The notes: a model not told the origin generated them from the letters alone. 64,000 nucleotides of DNA from Aquitalea sp. LB_tupeE (GCF_013391415.1 NZ_JACAXB010000019.1:38254-102253), one strand, 5' to 3'. Counted from the stretch's first letter, positions 10,901 through 18,758 are shown. Made by a program: numbers and translations.

Positions 10901-11775
10901 CCATCTTTATTAGTATCGCGTGCCAGCAATTGCGCTGCTGAAACGGCCTTGCCATTGCTGTCCAGCACGCGGAAGGTTTGTTTGGCAATAGAGGGGGCAT
11001 TATCGGTGGCGATGGCTTTGCTTTCGTAGAAAGCGCCGATGGGGTAGTAGGGAATGCACTGGTTGCCAGTGTCGATATAACTATAACTAGAAAATCCTAG
11101 TAATTGTTCGGTAATTAAACAACTGAAGTCGCTAGAGTAAGAACTTGGTAGTATTCCCTTTTTTTGGTAATCAATAATGATTTTTTCAGCTAAAATGGCT
11201 TGGTTTACATCCTGCAAATCGTAGCTGGCGCCATTATTGAAAGTGATGATGTATTCATCAGAGAAAAGTAGTTTGTCTTCAAGAAATATTCCGGTTTTTT
11301 GTTTTTGAGCCTGCAGGATGCCAGCTTTCATTGTTTTCCCGTTGAAAACATTGATTAGATTCTTAGCGTAGTTAGGATCTGTGGCATAACCTGCAGCTTG
11401 CAATGCTTTAGCCTCAGCTTCTAGGTTGCCAAGAATGCCAGGCTTGAACATATCTTTATATCGTGGATTCGATTTGAGAAATGTAACTCTGTCTTCAAAG
11501 GATTGATCGTACGAATCGTAGACTCTGAATTTGGCTGTTACTAGAACATATTTTCCATTCAGGAATTCATTGGTTGTGGCTGTGACAGTTTCACCTTTCC
11601 ATGATGCATCTGCCTTTATGTTAAATAAATTGTTTGAATCTTTTATTACTTTTTTCCCCCAGCCAGTTTCTTGAGCGGCTTGTGCTAGCATGAGTTCAAG
11701 AGAAAGTCCAGTTTTCTCAGATGCTTTCTTTGCAGCTTCATATATTGAAGTAATAAAATCAGTTTGTGTGCTCAT
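7933..11775 (-). CDS. Type I-secreted RTX protein with N-terminal glucosaminidase and internal C39-like peptidase domain
   Basis: A 1280-residue protein with no Sec signal, as expected for type I export. Residues 5-150 are a FlgJ/GH73-like N-acetylglucosaminidase: AQAAQETGWG holds the expected catalytic Glu36 and ATDPNYAKNL the conserved Tyr region. Residues 287-318 hold two EF-hand-like Ca loops (DTNKDGKLSGTEL, DGNEDG). About 30 GGxGxDxLx RTX nonapeptides run from about 413 to 830 and include a duplicated unit starting GFTPxND. Residues about 925-1110 look like a C39/papain-type cysteine peptidase with candidate triad Cys948 (GTCALTSIANL), His1053 (TNHVVTVTGV) and Asp1076 (YIADSGRG). A second RTX block and a C-terminal secretion region follow. 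GGAGGA precedes the ATG. The first ~240 codons are AT-rich, unlike the rest. An antibacterial role is inferred. Confidence 0.9.
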   Translation of the reverse strand: MSTQTDFITSIYEAAKKASEKTGLSLELMLAQAAQETGWGKKVIKDSNNLFNIKADASWKGETVTATTNEFLNGKYVLVTAKFRVYDSYDQSFEDRVTFLKSNPRYKDMFKPGILGNLEAEAKALQAAGYATDPNYAKNLINVFNGKTMKAGILQAQKQKTGIFLEDKLLFSDEYIITFNNGASYDLQDVNQAILAEKIIIDYQKKGILPSSYSSDFSCLITEQLLGFSSYSYIDTGNQCIPYYPIGAFYESKAIATDNAPSIAKQTFRVLDSNGKAVSAAQLLARDTNKDGKLSGTELDGLTAWQDGNEDGVVQAGENISLASALSGLGLQAMRARDVGFYTAGQAVGQTLAQSTAVIADRKSPPTLPAASGSNYATLRNTDNRFWIKIVPFGWIDWASNQIKISSDQRNLVGTEGDDRFDINYYAQYHGKYFNLDLIQNFYAGGGNDLMGGSDRNDNLWGGTGNDVLLGYAGDDRLYGEEGDDELDGGAGNDWLDGGSGDDLLLGQEGNDTLIGGAGHDELNGGSGHDVLDGGSGNDRLFGGVGNDVLNGGDGDDLLLGFTPGNDSKQTLDPGESDDDVLFGGAGNDILLGGWGQDYLDGGSGDDELNGGYGDDVMDGGSGADKMFGGVGNDRMWGGDGDDIMLGFTPSNDGKQALAAGETDDDVMYGGAGNDLMLGGLGNDQLWGGTGNDELQGDEGDDWLYGEAGDDRLFGGAGDDVIYGGDGDDFIVGGMADNETPLPAGARDNNFLYGGAGNDTIIGGIGNDYIDGGAGADRMEGGKGNDTYIVNSVNDVVLEQRDEGYDTVISSVNYILNANIEELRLLEGYTINGTGNSLDNLMIGNSQNNILDGVTGADTMIGGLGDDIYYVDNAGDQVIELAGEGVDTVYASISYTLGEHVENLTLLDFAKPEKGLADGVEILVYGYPKANELDYMQGNAVPGFRGTCALTSIANLATQANLALSEGQVVQRAIDNQWCVTDPVKTDYQRGGSNYRDQQALLDSYGIRNGLIAGYNEQAIANLIKGGRGVIMAINSGKLWDDAAYLGDGSTNHVVTVTGVACDARSGDINGFYIADSGRGLVSDMTRYIPLADFRRDANVSNAYAIYTIEPIKLWEENINATGNALDNQIIGNRGDNVLTGGKGNDTLIGQAGNDRYVFDRGDGQDLIIDQDATLGNTDTLQLNGINQTDLWFSKQGMDLQIQVLGSTDRLTIKDWYIPGSSGTDNQIERIQTADGRTLYNSDVAQFVQAMSAFAPPPASQTHWVSGQQSNGQVLLAVSH

Positions 11776-11777
11776 TT

Positions 11778-12158
11778 TTAATCCTCCGGTTCGATGATTG
11801 AGACTTGGCGGTTTGCATCGACTTCAAAGTTTTTCCATAGGTGTAAATAGCTTATTTCATCAATATAGACAGTTACTTGTAGTGTACATGTGCTGCTTTG
11901 TTGGAAAACTATATTTTGTAGTAAAAATGCGAAGCGTGTCGTTTTTGGAAGCTTTGAAGCTAGATCGCGAAACACATTACTTTTGGTAACTATTTTTATG
12001 CTGGCATTTATTAAAATCTTTTTTTGTGATGATGAAATGCTTTTGCACTTATTGGGGAGGAATGCTTCTGCAAATATCTTTGGAGAGCTAATGCTTGTGA
12101 AGAAAGTGATAGTTATTGCAAGAAAGCGTACGATGTGTGTGTATTTGCTTTTTGCCAT
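11778..12158 (-). CDS. Small exported protein, candidate immunity protein for the RTX glucosaminidase
   Basis: I do not recognise the family. It has 126 residues with a signal peptide (hydrophobic RFLAITITFFTSISS, likely cleavage after KIFA) and a mature part of about 96 residues with two Cys (PNKCKS and SSTCTL) that could form a disulfide. It ends 2 bp before the RTX gene on the same strand, and the RTX ribosome-binding site lies inside its 3' end, so the two are co-transcribed and probably coupled. A periplasmic product made with a secreted peptidoglycan hydrolase suggests an inhibitor that protects the producer; a chaperone or adhesin accessory role is an alternative. The gene is AT-rich like the 5' end of the RTX gene. 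AGG lies about 9 bases before the ATG. Confidence 0.65.
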   Translation of the reverse strand: MAKSKYTHIVRFLAITITFFTSISSPKIFAEAFLPNKCKSISSSQKKILINASIKIVTKSNVFRDLASKLPKTTRFAFLLQNIVFQQSSTCTLQVTVYIDEISYLHLWKNFEVDANRQVSIIEPED

Positions 12159-12791
12159 TGGTATGACCTATTAATATGTGTCTTAATTTGGTACTTTGCC
12201 GCATCATACTTAGTAAACGTACAGTGTCGGTTTAATATTCGTGCTGAATTTGTACCCTGACTACAAAACTCTTTATTTCCACTGCTATGGAAAATTATGT
12301 GCGTATGGGAATGTACGGCGAATGGTCAGGAAAAGGAATCGTAATAAGGGTGGCTTCTGGTGGTGTTTGAAAATTACTCCGTATCATGAGTGGCTACATC
12401 ATTGATTTTGAAATTCTCAATATATGCAGCGATAAGTTTTATAATTCACAAAAACAGCTGTTCGAATTATGATGAATTAAGTCAATGTAATGAACGCTAG
12501 TTTTTTATGATGAGGAGTTAGTACATTAAATAGAGTTGTCTTGCTGGTGTAAATTGTCTGTTAGGTCAGTATGGTTATATGTTCGAGGTGATCTAGCGGG
12601 CTGTTGCGTTGCTTTGGTTAATGTGCAGTGAGATGATTCAATACCAGCCAATAGGCTGGCGCAGCGTAGAAAGATAAATCTATAGAAGGGATGGGTGGTA
12701 CGGAGTCAGGCAGAAAAAGAAACTGAATCGGGCTGAGTGTACTGAATTTGATTTGGAATTTTCTTATCTGAGCAACGATATAATCAATTTA
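12159..12791. other. AT-rich intergenic stretch, no gene seen
   Basis: About 630 bp with low GC and no convincing coding sequence on either strand. It should hold the promoter of the small exported gene and the RTX operon near 12160-12260. A short hairpin CCAGCCAATAGGCTGG lies near 12645. No insertion-sequence ends could be defined. Confidence 0.5.
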
Positions 12792-12887
12792 CTAACTATG
12801 GCTGTAATCATAAAAGCTCTTTAAATCACCACGATCTATCATGGCTTGGGCATTGTTCAATTGTTGCAGTGTCAGGCTATTGGGCAT
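12792..12887 (-). pseudogene. N-terminal remnant of a truncated gene
   Basis: A well-placed ribosome-binding site (AGGAG) and ATG open a frame reading MPNSLTLQQLNNAQAMIDRG and ending after 31 codons at a TAG, followed at once by more stops. The amphipathic start resembles the opening of a larger protein rather than a finished peptide, so I read it as what is left of a downstream effector-type gene. It begins 20 bp after the stop of the lipoprotein pseudogene, on the same strand, as in an operon. Family not identified; a genuine 31-residue peptide cannot be excluded. Confidence 0.4.
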
Positions 12888-12907
12888 GGTAGGCTCCTGC
12901 GTTCGGG

Positions 12908-13747
12908 TTAGCGAATAATGAATGAATTAAAAAGATTAGTGATGCCTTTAATGAGGTCTGGCCAGTCGGAAACGTCGACTTTGGATTGCAATAGCAAAGT
13001 TATCTCTACTTCAATCAAATCACTATTTTTCTTTGCGGGTAAAAAAATGACATTGTACAACTGCTCGTTGGGTTAGGGTGGGGGGGGATTGCAATCCATT
13101 TTTGCATCTAATATATGTAGATAATTTCTTATCAATAAAATACTCTCTTTGAAATTTCCCGTAATCAGAGCTTGGTGGATTGGCAGAAATGTAATGTTGT
13201 AACCCCCAAGCCAGATTGGGATCGCGCAGAAGCTTGCCATATCTTGACTCATAAAAATCGTCCCACCATTTAATCGGTGAGCCAAATTTTGCATCTTCCG
13301 GTGGGCAGGGTTTTCTATCCGCCGGACAATCAAGACTAGGTTGTCCCAGCTTGCCGCGATAACGAAAGGTTACCCAAATCCAGCGTTTTCCAGTGGAGTG
13401 GTTTTTTGATTGTTTTCAAAAAGGCGCACGTCCTCCCAGTCGGACCAGGATTCGATGGGTTTGAAATTATTACGCCGTACCATGATGGTGAAATAGCTGA
13501 GTTCGCTCTCCAGCGTGGGAATGGGTGGGACGTTCTGATAGGTTTCTTTACGCCATAAATCAAAGCCCTTGTAGCCGACTTCGGTAAATTGGTATTGCTT
13601 TGGAATGGCCAGCTTGATATCTCCCATACGTCCGGCAATAGGGCAGGTCAATTCGGTATAGGGATGCCTGGCATGTCGTGGAACGCCGGGTCCGCAGACT
13701 TCCGGTTTTTCTCCTGAGCAAGCAGGCAAGGCCAGGCAGAGTAGTGT
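12908..13747 (-). pseudogene. Frameshifted lipoprotein gene, possible immunity-type lipoprotein
   Basis: Three reading frames join into one plausible protein of about 280 residues. The 5' part has a lipobox (CLALPAC, Cys codon at 13718-13720) and continues through GRMGDIKLAIPKQYQFTEVG. After an A6 tract on the coding strand (13402-13407) coding moves to another frame (WIWVTFRYRGKLGQP, IKWWDDFYESRYGKLL, REYFIDKKLSTYI). Near 13070 it shifts again (EQLYNVIFLPAKKNSDLIEV) and ends DWPDLIKGITNLFNSFIIR at 12908. An in-frame TGA at 13748-13750 also cuts off any upstream start. The C-terminal pattern recalls Tli4-like lipoproteins that guard against phospholipase effectors, but this is weak. Sequencing error at the homopolymers cannot be ruled out. 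Confidence 0.6.
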
Positions 13748-13750
13748 TCA

Positions 13751-14465
13751 TAGTGCAAGGCGATAAAGCCAATGACAGCCCAAAAGGTAAGGCATGCCAA
13801 GGGTAGCTATGTCTGTCATTAAGGGGGTGATCCATTTGAGTTGGGATGAGCGATGAATAAGGATGCCATTCACTTTGTCATGTGAAGGTATAGTGAAACG
13901 AGATAATGGGTATACCTGTATAAAGAACAGGCAAGGTGAACTGAATTAAGAAAATAAGCAGTCGAGGTGCTGATTATGGCTGAAATTTTTCTGGAATTTT
14001 CTTGTTATCGCTTGTGTTACCATTTCACACAAACAAGATTGATTTTCTAAATTTATTTGGTTGAAGTCTCATTGGCGTAACTGAATGTTTCATCAAGTAT
14101 TATTGAAATGAATGAATCATGCTTGCTCGAGCAAGGGTGGTGGTATAAAGCTGAAGCACGCCGATTGCAGGCTATTTGTTACGCATGCAATTTGCCTGTA
14201 CTTAATAAGTTTGATGCTGTGAAATGGGCGGTGGTGTGTTTGGTAGGGGGGGCTCAATGTGTGTGCAATTTCTCTCTCCCGGGCCATGGTGCAGCTGGTA
14301 TGAGGAGGGATTGAATGCAGGCAGGGTGTTAAGGCAAAAGTAGTGTTTGGTGGTTGCCGCCGAGTGTGTGTCACTGAGTGGTTTCGGTGTGTATTGCAGA
14401 AGGCTTGCTGGCCGCCAAAGGGTGGGTATGGGGGGGGCTGGTTGGGGGGTATTGCGGCAAGAATA
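13751..14465. other. Intergenic stretch, no supported gene
   Basis: About 700 bp. 13850-14100 is AT-rich and 14220-14460 is rich in G runs. A 68-codon frame at 14108-14314 on the plus strand has no ribosome-binding site or recognisable domain and is not called. Nothing else is seen. Confidence 0.5.
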
Positions 14466-14497
14466 GGCACAACAGGGCCTTTCGGCTCTGCTGTGCC
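14466..14497 (-). terminator. Hairpin terminator of the UbiH/VisC-family gene
   Basis: Inverted repeat GGCACAnCAGnGCC around a TTTC loop, followed on the minus strand by TATTCTT. The T-run is weak but the position, 12 bp after the stop, fits. Confidence 0.55.
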
Positions 14498-14509
14498 GGA
14501 TGAGCTGCC

Positions 14510-15691
14510 TTAGCGCGGCAGGCCCAATGCGTAGCGGATGACTTCGCGTTTGAGCGGGCCGGCCTTGTCGGCCAGTTTCAGCCCCAGCTTGCGGGCGGCC
14601 TTGAGCGGCGGAATGTTGTTGCTAAAGCCGAAGCAGAAGGCGTCCATGCCGGTCTGCATGGCCAGATTGGCCGGTTTGCGACGTCGTTCGTAGGCTTTGA
14701 GCACACTGATATCGGCAAAGTCGCGGCCTTCGCTGACGGCGCGGCTGATGATGTCGGCCAGTTCGGCCACATCCTGAAAGCCAAGGTTGACGCCTTGCCC
14801 GGCCAGCGGGTGAATGGTGTGGGCGGCATCGCCAGCCAGGACCACACCGTCTTTGGCGTAGCAGGCGGCATGGCGACGGGTGAGGGCGAAGGAGCCGCGC
14901 GCCAGCAGCTGGCGGATGCCGCCGAGTTTTTGCGGGAAGGTGGCGCTGAAGGCGGAAACCAGTTCTTCGTCGCTGAGCGCCAGCAGGCGCTTCACCTCGG
15001 TGGGCGTGTTGTACCACACCAGGGAGGCATGCGGGCCGGTGAGCGGCAGGAAGGCTTGTGGGCCACTGGCGGTAAAGCGTTGCCAGGTGATGTCTTGCTG
15101 GCCGTATTCCATTTCGCAGCTGGCCACCAGCGCATGCATGGGGTAGTCCCAGCTGGTGATGCCGATACCGGCTGCATCACGTACTTGCGAGCGGGCACCA
15201 TCGGCGGCCACCAGCAGGCGGGCCACCAGCACGGTGCCGTCTTCCAGCGTGACGCGGGATGCCTTGGGTGAGTAGACAATGCTGGCAATGCGCGCCGGGC
15301 AGATATAACGGATGTCGTCTTTTTCTTGCAGGCAGGCGGTGGTGGCCAGTTGTACGATGCGGTTTTCCACAATGTGGCCCAGCGCATCCACACCGGCTTC
15401 GGCGGCATCAAACAGGGTGCCGTTGCTTTCCTGGTCCTCCCATACCTGCATGCGGCGGTAAGGTGCGGCGCGCATGGCCAGGATGCGTGGCCAGGCACCC
15501 AGGCGTTCCAGCAAGCGGGCGGATGCCGGGCTGATGGCAGAGACGCGCAGGTCGGGTGCTTGTGCGGGGTCAAACGCCGGGGGAGCGGTTTGCTCCAGTA
15601 CGGCCAGCTTCAGGCCCTTGCCACTGAGTGCAGAGGCCAGGGCGCTGCCCACCATGCCCCCGCCGACGATCAAGATATCCAGATGTTCCAT
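14510..15691 (-). CDS. UbiH/UbiF/VisC/COQ6-family FAD-dependent hydroxylase
   Basis: A flavin monooxygenase of the family that hydroxylates the ring of ubiquinone precursors. From the ATG at 15691 it has 393 residues, the family length; GAGGG lies 6 bases upstream, and longer frames to 15811 lack family sequence. Motifs: dinucleotide-binding GGGMVGSALA near the N-terminus, the DGARSQVRDAAGI loop, and the FAD-ribityl motif GDAAHTIHPLAGQGVNLGFQDV. Which ring position it acts on (UbiH, UbiF, UbiM and others differ among betaproteobacteria) cannot be told from the sequence alone. It appears to be a single-gene unit with its own terminator. Confidence 0.88.
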   Translation of the reverse strand: MEHLDILIVGGGMVGSALASALSGKGLKLAVLEQTAPPAFDPAQAPDLRVSAISPASARLLERLGAWPRILAMRAAPYRRMQVWEDQESNGTLFDAAEAGVDALGHIVENRIVQLATTACLQEKDDIRYICPARIASIVYSPKASRVTLEDGTVLVARLLVAADGARSQVRDAAGIGITSWDYPMHALVASCEMEYGQQDITWQRFTASGPQAFLPLTGPHASLVWYNTPTEVKRLLALSDEELVSAFSATFPQKLGGIRQLLARGSFALTRRHAACYAKDGVVLAGDAAHTIHPLAGQGVNLGFQDVAELADIISRAVSEGRDFADISVLKAYERRRKPANLAMQTGMDAFCFGFSNNIPPLKAARKLGLKLADKAGPLKREVIRYALGLPR

Positions 15692-15807
15692 TACAGCCCT
15701 CATGTGGCGCATTGCGCCTGATTCTCGTTGCAGTATTGCGCGCGATTGTGCCAAAGGCGGCTGCGGCCAGCTTTGGTCTGGATCAAGCGTGGGGCTGCTG
15801 CCCGGTT

Positions 15808-16740
15808 TCAATCACCAGAGTAGAGCGGGCGTTCTTCCAGCACGGCGCGCAGGCGTGGGGTGACGTGCTGGATGAAGGCTTCGTATTTTTTCGGCAGGGG
15901 CTGGCGGTAGGGAAACACCAGATACACCGGCCAACTGCCGCCTTGCCAGCCTGGCAGTACGCGTACCAGATGACCGCTTTCCAGATAATGGCTGGCCACA
16001 TAGTGCGGCAGCAGGGCCACACCGTGACCGGCGATCAGGCCGGAGATGAGCGAGGCGTACTGGTCGCATACCAGCATGGGACGGGTGGTGATGGATTTGA
16101 GTTCGCCGTCTTTTTCCAGCCGCCATTCCCGGCCATAAACATGATGGCTGTTGAGCAGGATGCGGTGGCGGCACAGGTCGTCCGGGCTGTTAAGCGGCGG
16201 GGCCTTGGCCAGGTAGTCGGGCGAGGCATAGGGCGCTTCCCAGACAAAGCCCAACGGCTTGGCCACGAGGCGGTCGTCGTGCACATTGCGCGAGCGGATG
16301 CAGAAGTCCACGCCGTCGTTGATCGGGTCTTGCAGGCGGTTTTCTGCGCGCAGTTCCAGTTCCAGATCGGGATGGCAGGCGGCCAGCTCGGACAGCATGG
16401 GGGCCAGCAGGTATTGGGCAAACGATGCGGTGGCGCTGATGCGCAGCGGGCCTTCAATCAGGCCTTGTGCTTCTTCGATATCCGGCCCCACTTTTTCCAG
16501 CATCTCGCGCAACTGGCGGGCGTGCTCGGCCAGGCGGCGGCCGGTTTCGGTCAGTGCCACGCGGCGGGTGTTACGCAGCACCAGCACGGTGCCCAGTTGC
16601 TGCTCCAGCTCTTTCACCAACTGGCTGATGCGGCTTTTGGCGCAGCCAATGTCATCGGCTGCGGCGGTAAAACTGCCTTTGCGCGCCAGGGCATCAAACG
16701 CCAGCAGGGCATCGGGTGATGGAGTGGGATTTGTTTTCAT
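15808..16740 (-). CDS. LysR-family transcriptional regulator
   Basis: 310 residues from the ATG at 16740. The N-terminal winged helix-turn-helix (about residues 10-70) contains FDALARKGSFTAAADDIGCAKSRISQLVKELE, here given only as the region; the C-terminal effector-binding domain has AHARQLRE followed by GPLRISATASFAQYLLAPML and a PDLELELR strand, as in the CrgA/DsdC-like subgroup that lacks an obvious ligand signature. It is divergent from the short-chain dehydrogenase gene at 16990 with 249 bp between the starts, the usual arrangement for a LysR regulator and its target. An in-frame TTG nine codons upstream is less likely. Confidence 0.9.
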   Translation of the reverse strand: MKTNPTPSPDALLAFDALARKGSFTAAADDIGCAKSRISQLVKELEQQLGTVLVLRNTRRVALTETGRRLAEHARQLREMLEKVGPDIEEAQGLIEGPLRISATASFAQYLLAPMLSELAACHPDLELELRAENRLQDPINDGVDFCIRSRNVHDDRLVAKPLGFVWEAPYASPDYLAKAPPLNSPDDLCRHRILLNSHHVYGREWRLEKDGELKSITTRPMLVCDQYASLISGLIAGHGVALLPHYVASHYLESGHLVRVLPGWQGGSWPVYLVFPYRQPLPKKYEAFIQHVTPRLRAVLEERPLYSGD

Positions 16741-16989
16741 GACAGAACAGTGCGTGGGTAAGGGCAATGTATTTGGCGGCGTTTTTCACGATATTAGCAT
16801 AGTGATGCCCAGTTTCCTGAACAGTGCCAGGAATTTTCTTGGCAGGCCGTCGCCCAGGCAGATTTGCACCATATTGTTTCTAATTTTGAACGGTTAAGTT
16901 TTTTTATTGGGATTATTCTGGAAAATTGTCCTGTGTATGATTGATTGGCATGATTTTCAGAACGATGTGCAATCAAGAAAGGCAAGGCA
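16741..16989. promoter_or_regulatory. Divergent promoter region, LysR gene and SDR gene
   Basis: 249 bp between divergent starts, more AT-rich (especially 16870-16940) than the flanking genes. It should hold both promoters and the LysR operator; no precise T-N11-A site is claimed. Confidence 0.5.
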
Positions 16990-17601
16990 ATGAAAGTACT
17001 GGTGATTGGTGGACGTGGTGTGATCGGTCGTGCCGTGGTGGCATTGTTGTCCGCGCAGCATGAGGTGCTGGTGGGCGGGCGTCATGATGCTGAAGTGCGG
17101 GTGGACATGACCGACCCGGCCAGCATCGAGGCCATGTATCAGGCGCATCCAGACCTGGACGCGGTGGTGGTGACCGCCGGCCATGTACCGTTCAAGCCCT
17201 TGCAACAGCTGAGCGAGGACGATTGGCAGTCGGGCCTGCACGACAAGCTACTGGGGCAGGTACGGCTAGTGCAGATCGGTGCACGCCATCTGCACGCGGG
17301 GGCGGTATTCGTGCTGACTTCTGGCCTGCTGGAACGCGAGCATATCCATGGTGGCAGTTGCGCCAGTGTGGTGAATGCCGGGCTGGCGGCCTTTGTGCGC
17401 TCGGCGGCACAGGAGCTGTGGGGACAGGCGCGGGTGAATCTGGTCAGCCCCGGTGTAGTGGCGGGGGATGCGCGCGGTGCCGATGCCTTTGCCGGTTTCA
17501 TGCCGGTGAGCCGTGAGCAGATTGCCCAGAGCTATCTGCGTGCCCTGACCCAGCCTTTGAGTGGCAAGGTGCTGGAAGTTTTTCCTGAAGTCACGCGCTA
17601 A
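16990..17601 (+). CDS. Short-chain dehydrogenase/reductase, short form
   Basis: 203 residues, Rossmann fold. MKVLVIGGRGVIGRAVVALL holds the nucleotide-binding turn (GGRGVIG in place of TGxxxGIG), followed by an NxAG equivalent (VVVTAGHVPF) and a catalytic region SGLLEREH...ASVVNAGLAAFVRSAA in which the usual YxxxK is not present (the Tyr position is in SVVNA). This matches the short, TGxxxGxG-variant SDRs often annotated in LysR-controlled pairs. Substrate unknown. AAGGCA precedes the ATG. It is transcribed away from the LysR gene, its probable regulator, and is followed by a strong terminator. Confidence 0.85.
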   Translation: MKVLVIGGRGVIGRAVVALLSAQHEVLVGGRHDAEVRVDMTDPASIEAMYQAHPDLDAVVVTAGHVPFKPLQQLSEDDWQSGLHDKLLGQVRLVQIGARHLHAGAVFVLTSGLLEREHIHGGSCASVVNAGLAAFVRSAAQELWGQARVNLVSPGVVAGDARGADAFAGFMPVSREQIAQSYLRALTQPLSGKVLEVFPEVTR

Positions 17602-17623
17602 GGCCGGATATGGGAAAATGAGC

Positions 17624-17657
17624 GCCGCCGGTGATAGGCACCGGCGGTTTTTCTTTT
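17624..17657 (+). terminator. Rho-independent terminator after the SDR gene
   Basis: Stem CCGCCGGTG/CACCGGCGG, 5-base loop, then TTTTTCTTTT. It lies 23 bp after the SDR stop and just before the EamA gene. Confidence 0.9.
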
Positions 17658-17671
17658 GCCATGGATTGCTC

Positions 17672-18556
17672 ATGTTGCCCACTTTTGCGCTCAGCGCCGC
17701 CATGCTGCTCTGGGCCAGTGCCTTTATCGCGCTGAAAATCGTCTTCGCCGTATTCGACCCGCTGGCGGTACTGTTTGCCCGCATGGTACTGGCCAGCTGC
17801 TGCATTCTGCCCTTGTTGTGGCAGCGGGCAGGGCGCTGGCGTTACCAGCGTGGCGACTGGCGCTGGATGCTGGCTATGGGCCTGGCCGAGCCCTGTCTGT
17901 ATTTTCTGTTTGAAGCTCAGGCGCTGGTGAATACCAGTGCGGCACAGGCATCGGTGATTACTGCCACTCTGCCCCTGCTTACCGGGGTGGGGGCCATGCT
18001 GTTCCTGCATGAAAAAATGAGCCCGCGTGGCTGGCTGGGGCTGGTTGTTTCCTTTGCCGGGGTGCTGTGGCTGACCATGGACAATCAGGTGTCCGCGCAG
18101 GCTCCCAACCCGGTATTGGGCAATGTGCTGGAGTTTTGCGCCATGTTGTGTGCCACCGGCTATGTGCTGATTGCCAAACGCTTGTCACTCCGCTATTCGG
18201 CACTGGCCATCACCAGTATGCAAACCGTGCTGGGCAGCGTCTGGTTTGGCTTGGCGTTGCTCACTCCCTGGGGGCATTGGCCCAGTCATTTTCCGCTCTG
18301 GCCCAGCCTGATGGTGGTGTACCTGGGGGTGTTCGTCACCCTGGGGGCATATGGCCTGTATACCTGGGCGGTCAGCAAGATGCCGGTGTCGCGGGCATCG
18401 CCCTTCATTAATCTGATTCCCTTGTTTACCGTGTTGCTGGCGTGGTGGCTGCTGGATGAAACCCTGGCTCCGGCACAATGGCTGGCCTGTTTGCTGGTAT
18501 TGGGTGGCGTGTTGCTGGGACAAGACAAGATTTCAGCCAAGCAGTCTGAATGTTAA
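17672..18556 (+). CDS. EamA/DMT-superfamily transporter
   Basis: 294 residues from the ATG at 17672, with ten predicted membrane helices in two EamA repeats. The first opens LPTFALSAAMLLWASAFIAL; the second ends with GGVLLGQDKI. The repeats carry the family's ARMVLASC and SPFINLIPLFTVLLAWWLLDE segments. Members export amino acids and metabolites; substrate not predictable. An in-frame extension to 17561 overlaps the SDR gene and its terminator and is not used. Confidence 0.88.
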   Translation: MLPTFALSAAMLLWASAFIALKIVFAVFDPLAVLFARMVLASCCILPLLWQRAGRWRYQRGDWRWMLAMGLAEPCLYFLFEAQALVNTSAAQASVITATLPLLTGVGAMLFLHEKMSPRGWLGLVVSFAGVLWLTMDNQVSAQAPNPVLGNVLEFCAMLCATGYVLIAKRLSLRYSALAITSMQTVLGSVWFGLALLTPWGHWPSHFPLWPSLMVVYLGVFVTLGAYGLYTWAVSKMPVSRASPFINLIPLFTVLLAWWLLDETLAPAQWLACLLVLGGVLLGQDKISAKQSEC

Positions 18557-18758
18557 GTTTGGTAAAAACTGGTCGATATGACAGATAACAAAGTGCTGTA
18601 CCATCGCCTGCGCAAGGGGAAAAGCGGCGTTGCCAGCAGCCTGACACTATAAATAGCACTGGGTTTGCCGGCCAAGACCGTCGCTCGACCATTTTCTCTG
18701 ACTGGGGGCGGTTCCAGGGGAATGGCTTCTCTAAATCAATAACAGGATGCAAGGCGTG

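Noticed and set aside
14108..14314. 68-codon frame in the 13.8-14.5 kb gap
   Set aside because: No ribosome-binding site, no recognised family, composition unlike coding sequence nearby.
16738..16767. TTG start nine codons upstream for the LysR gene
   Set aside because: The ATG at 16740 gives the usual distance to the helix-turn-helix; the extension adds no family sequence.
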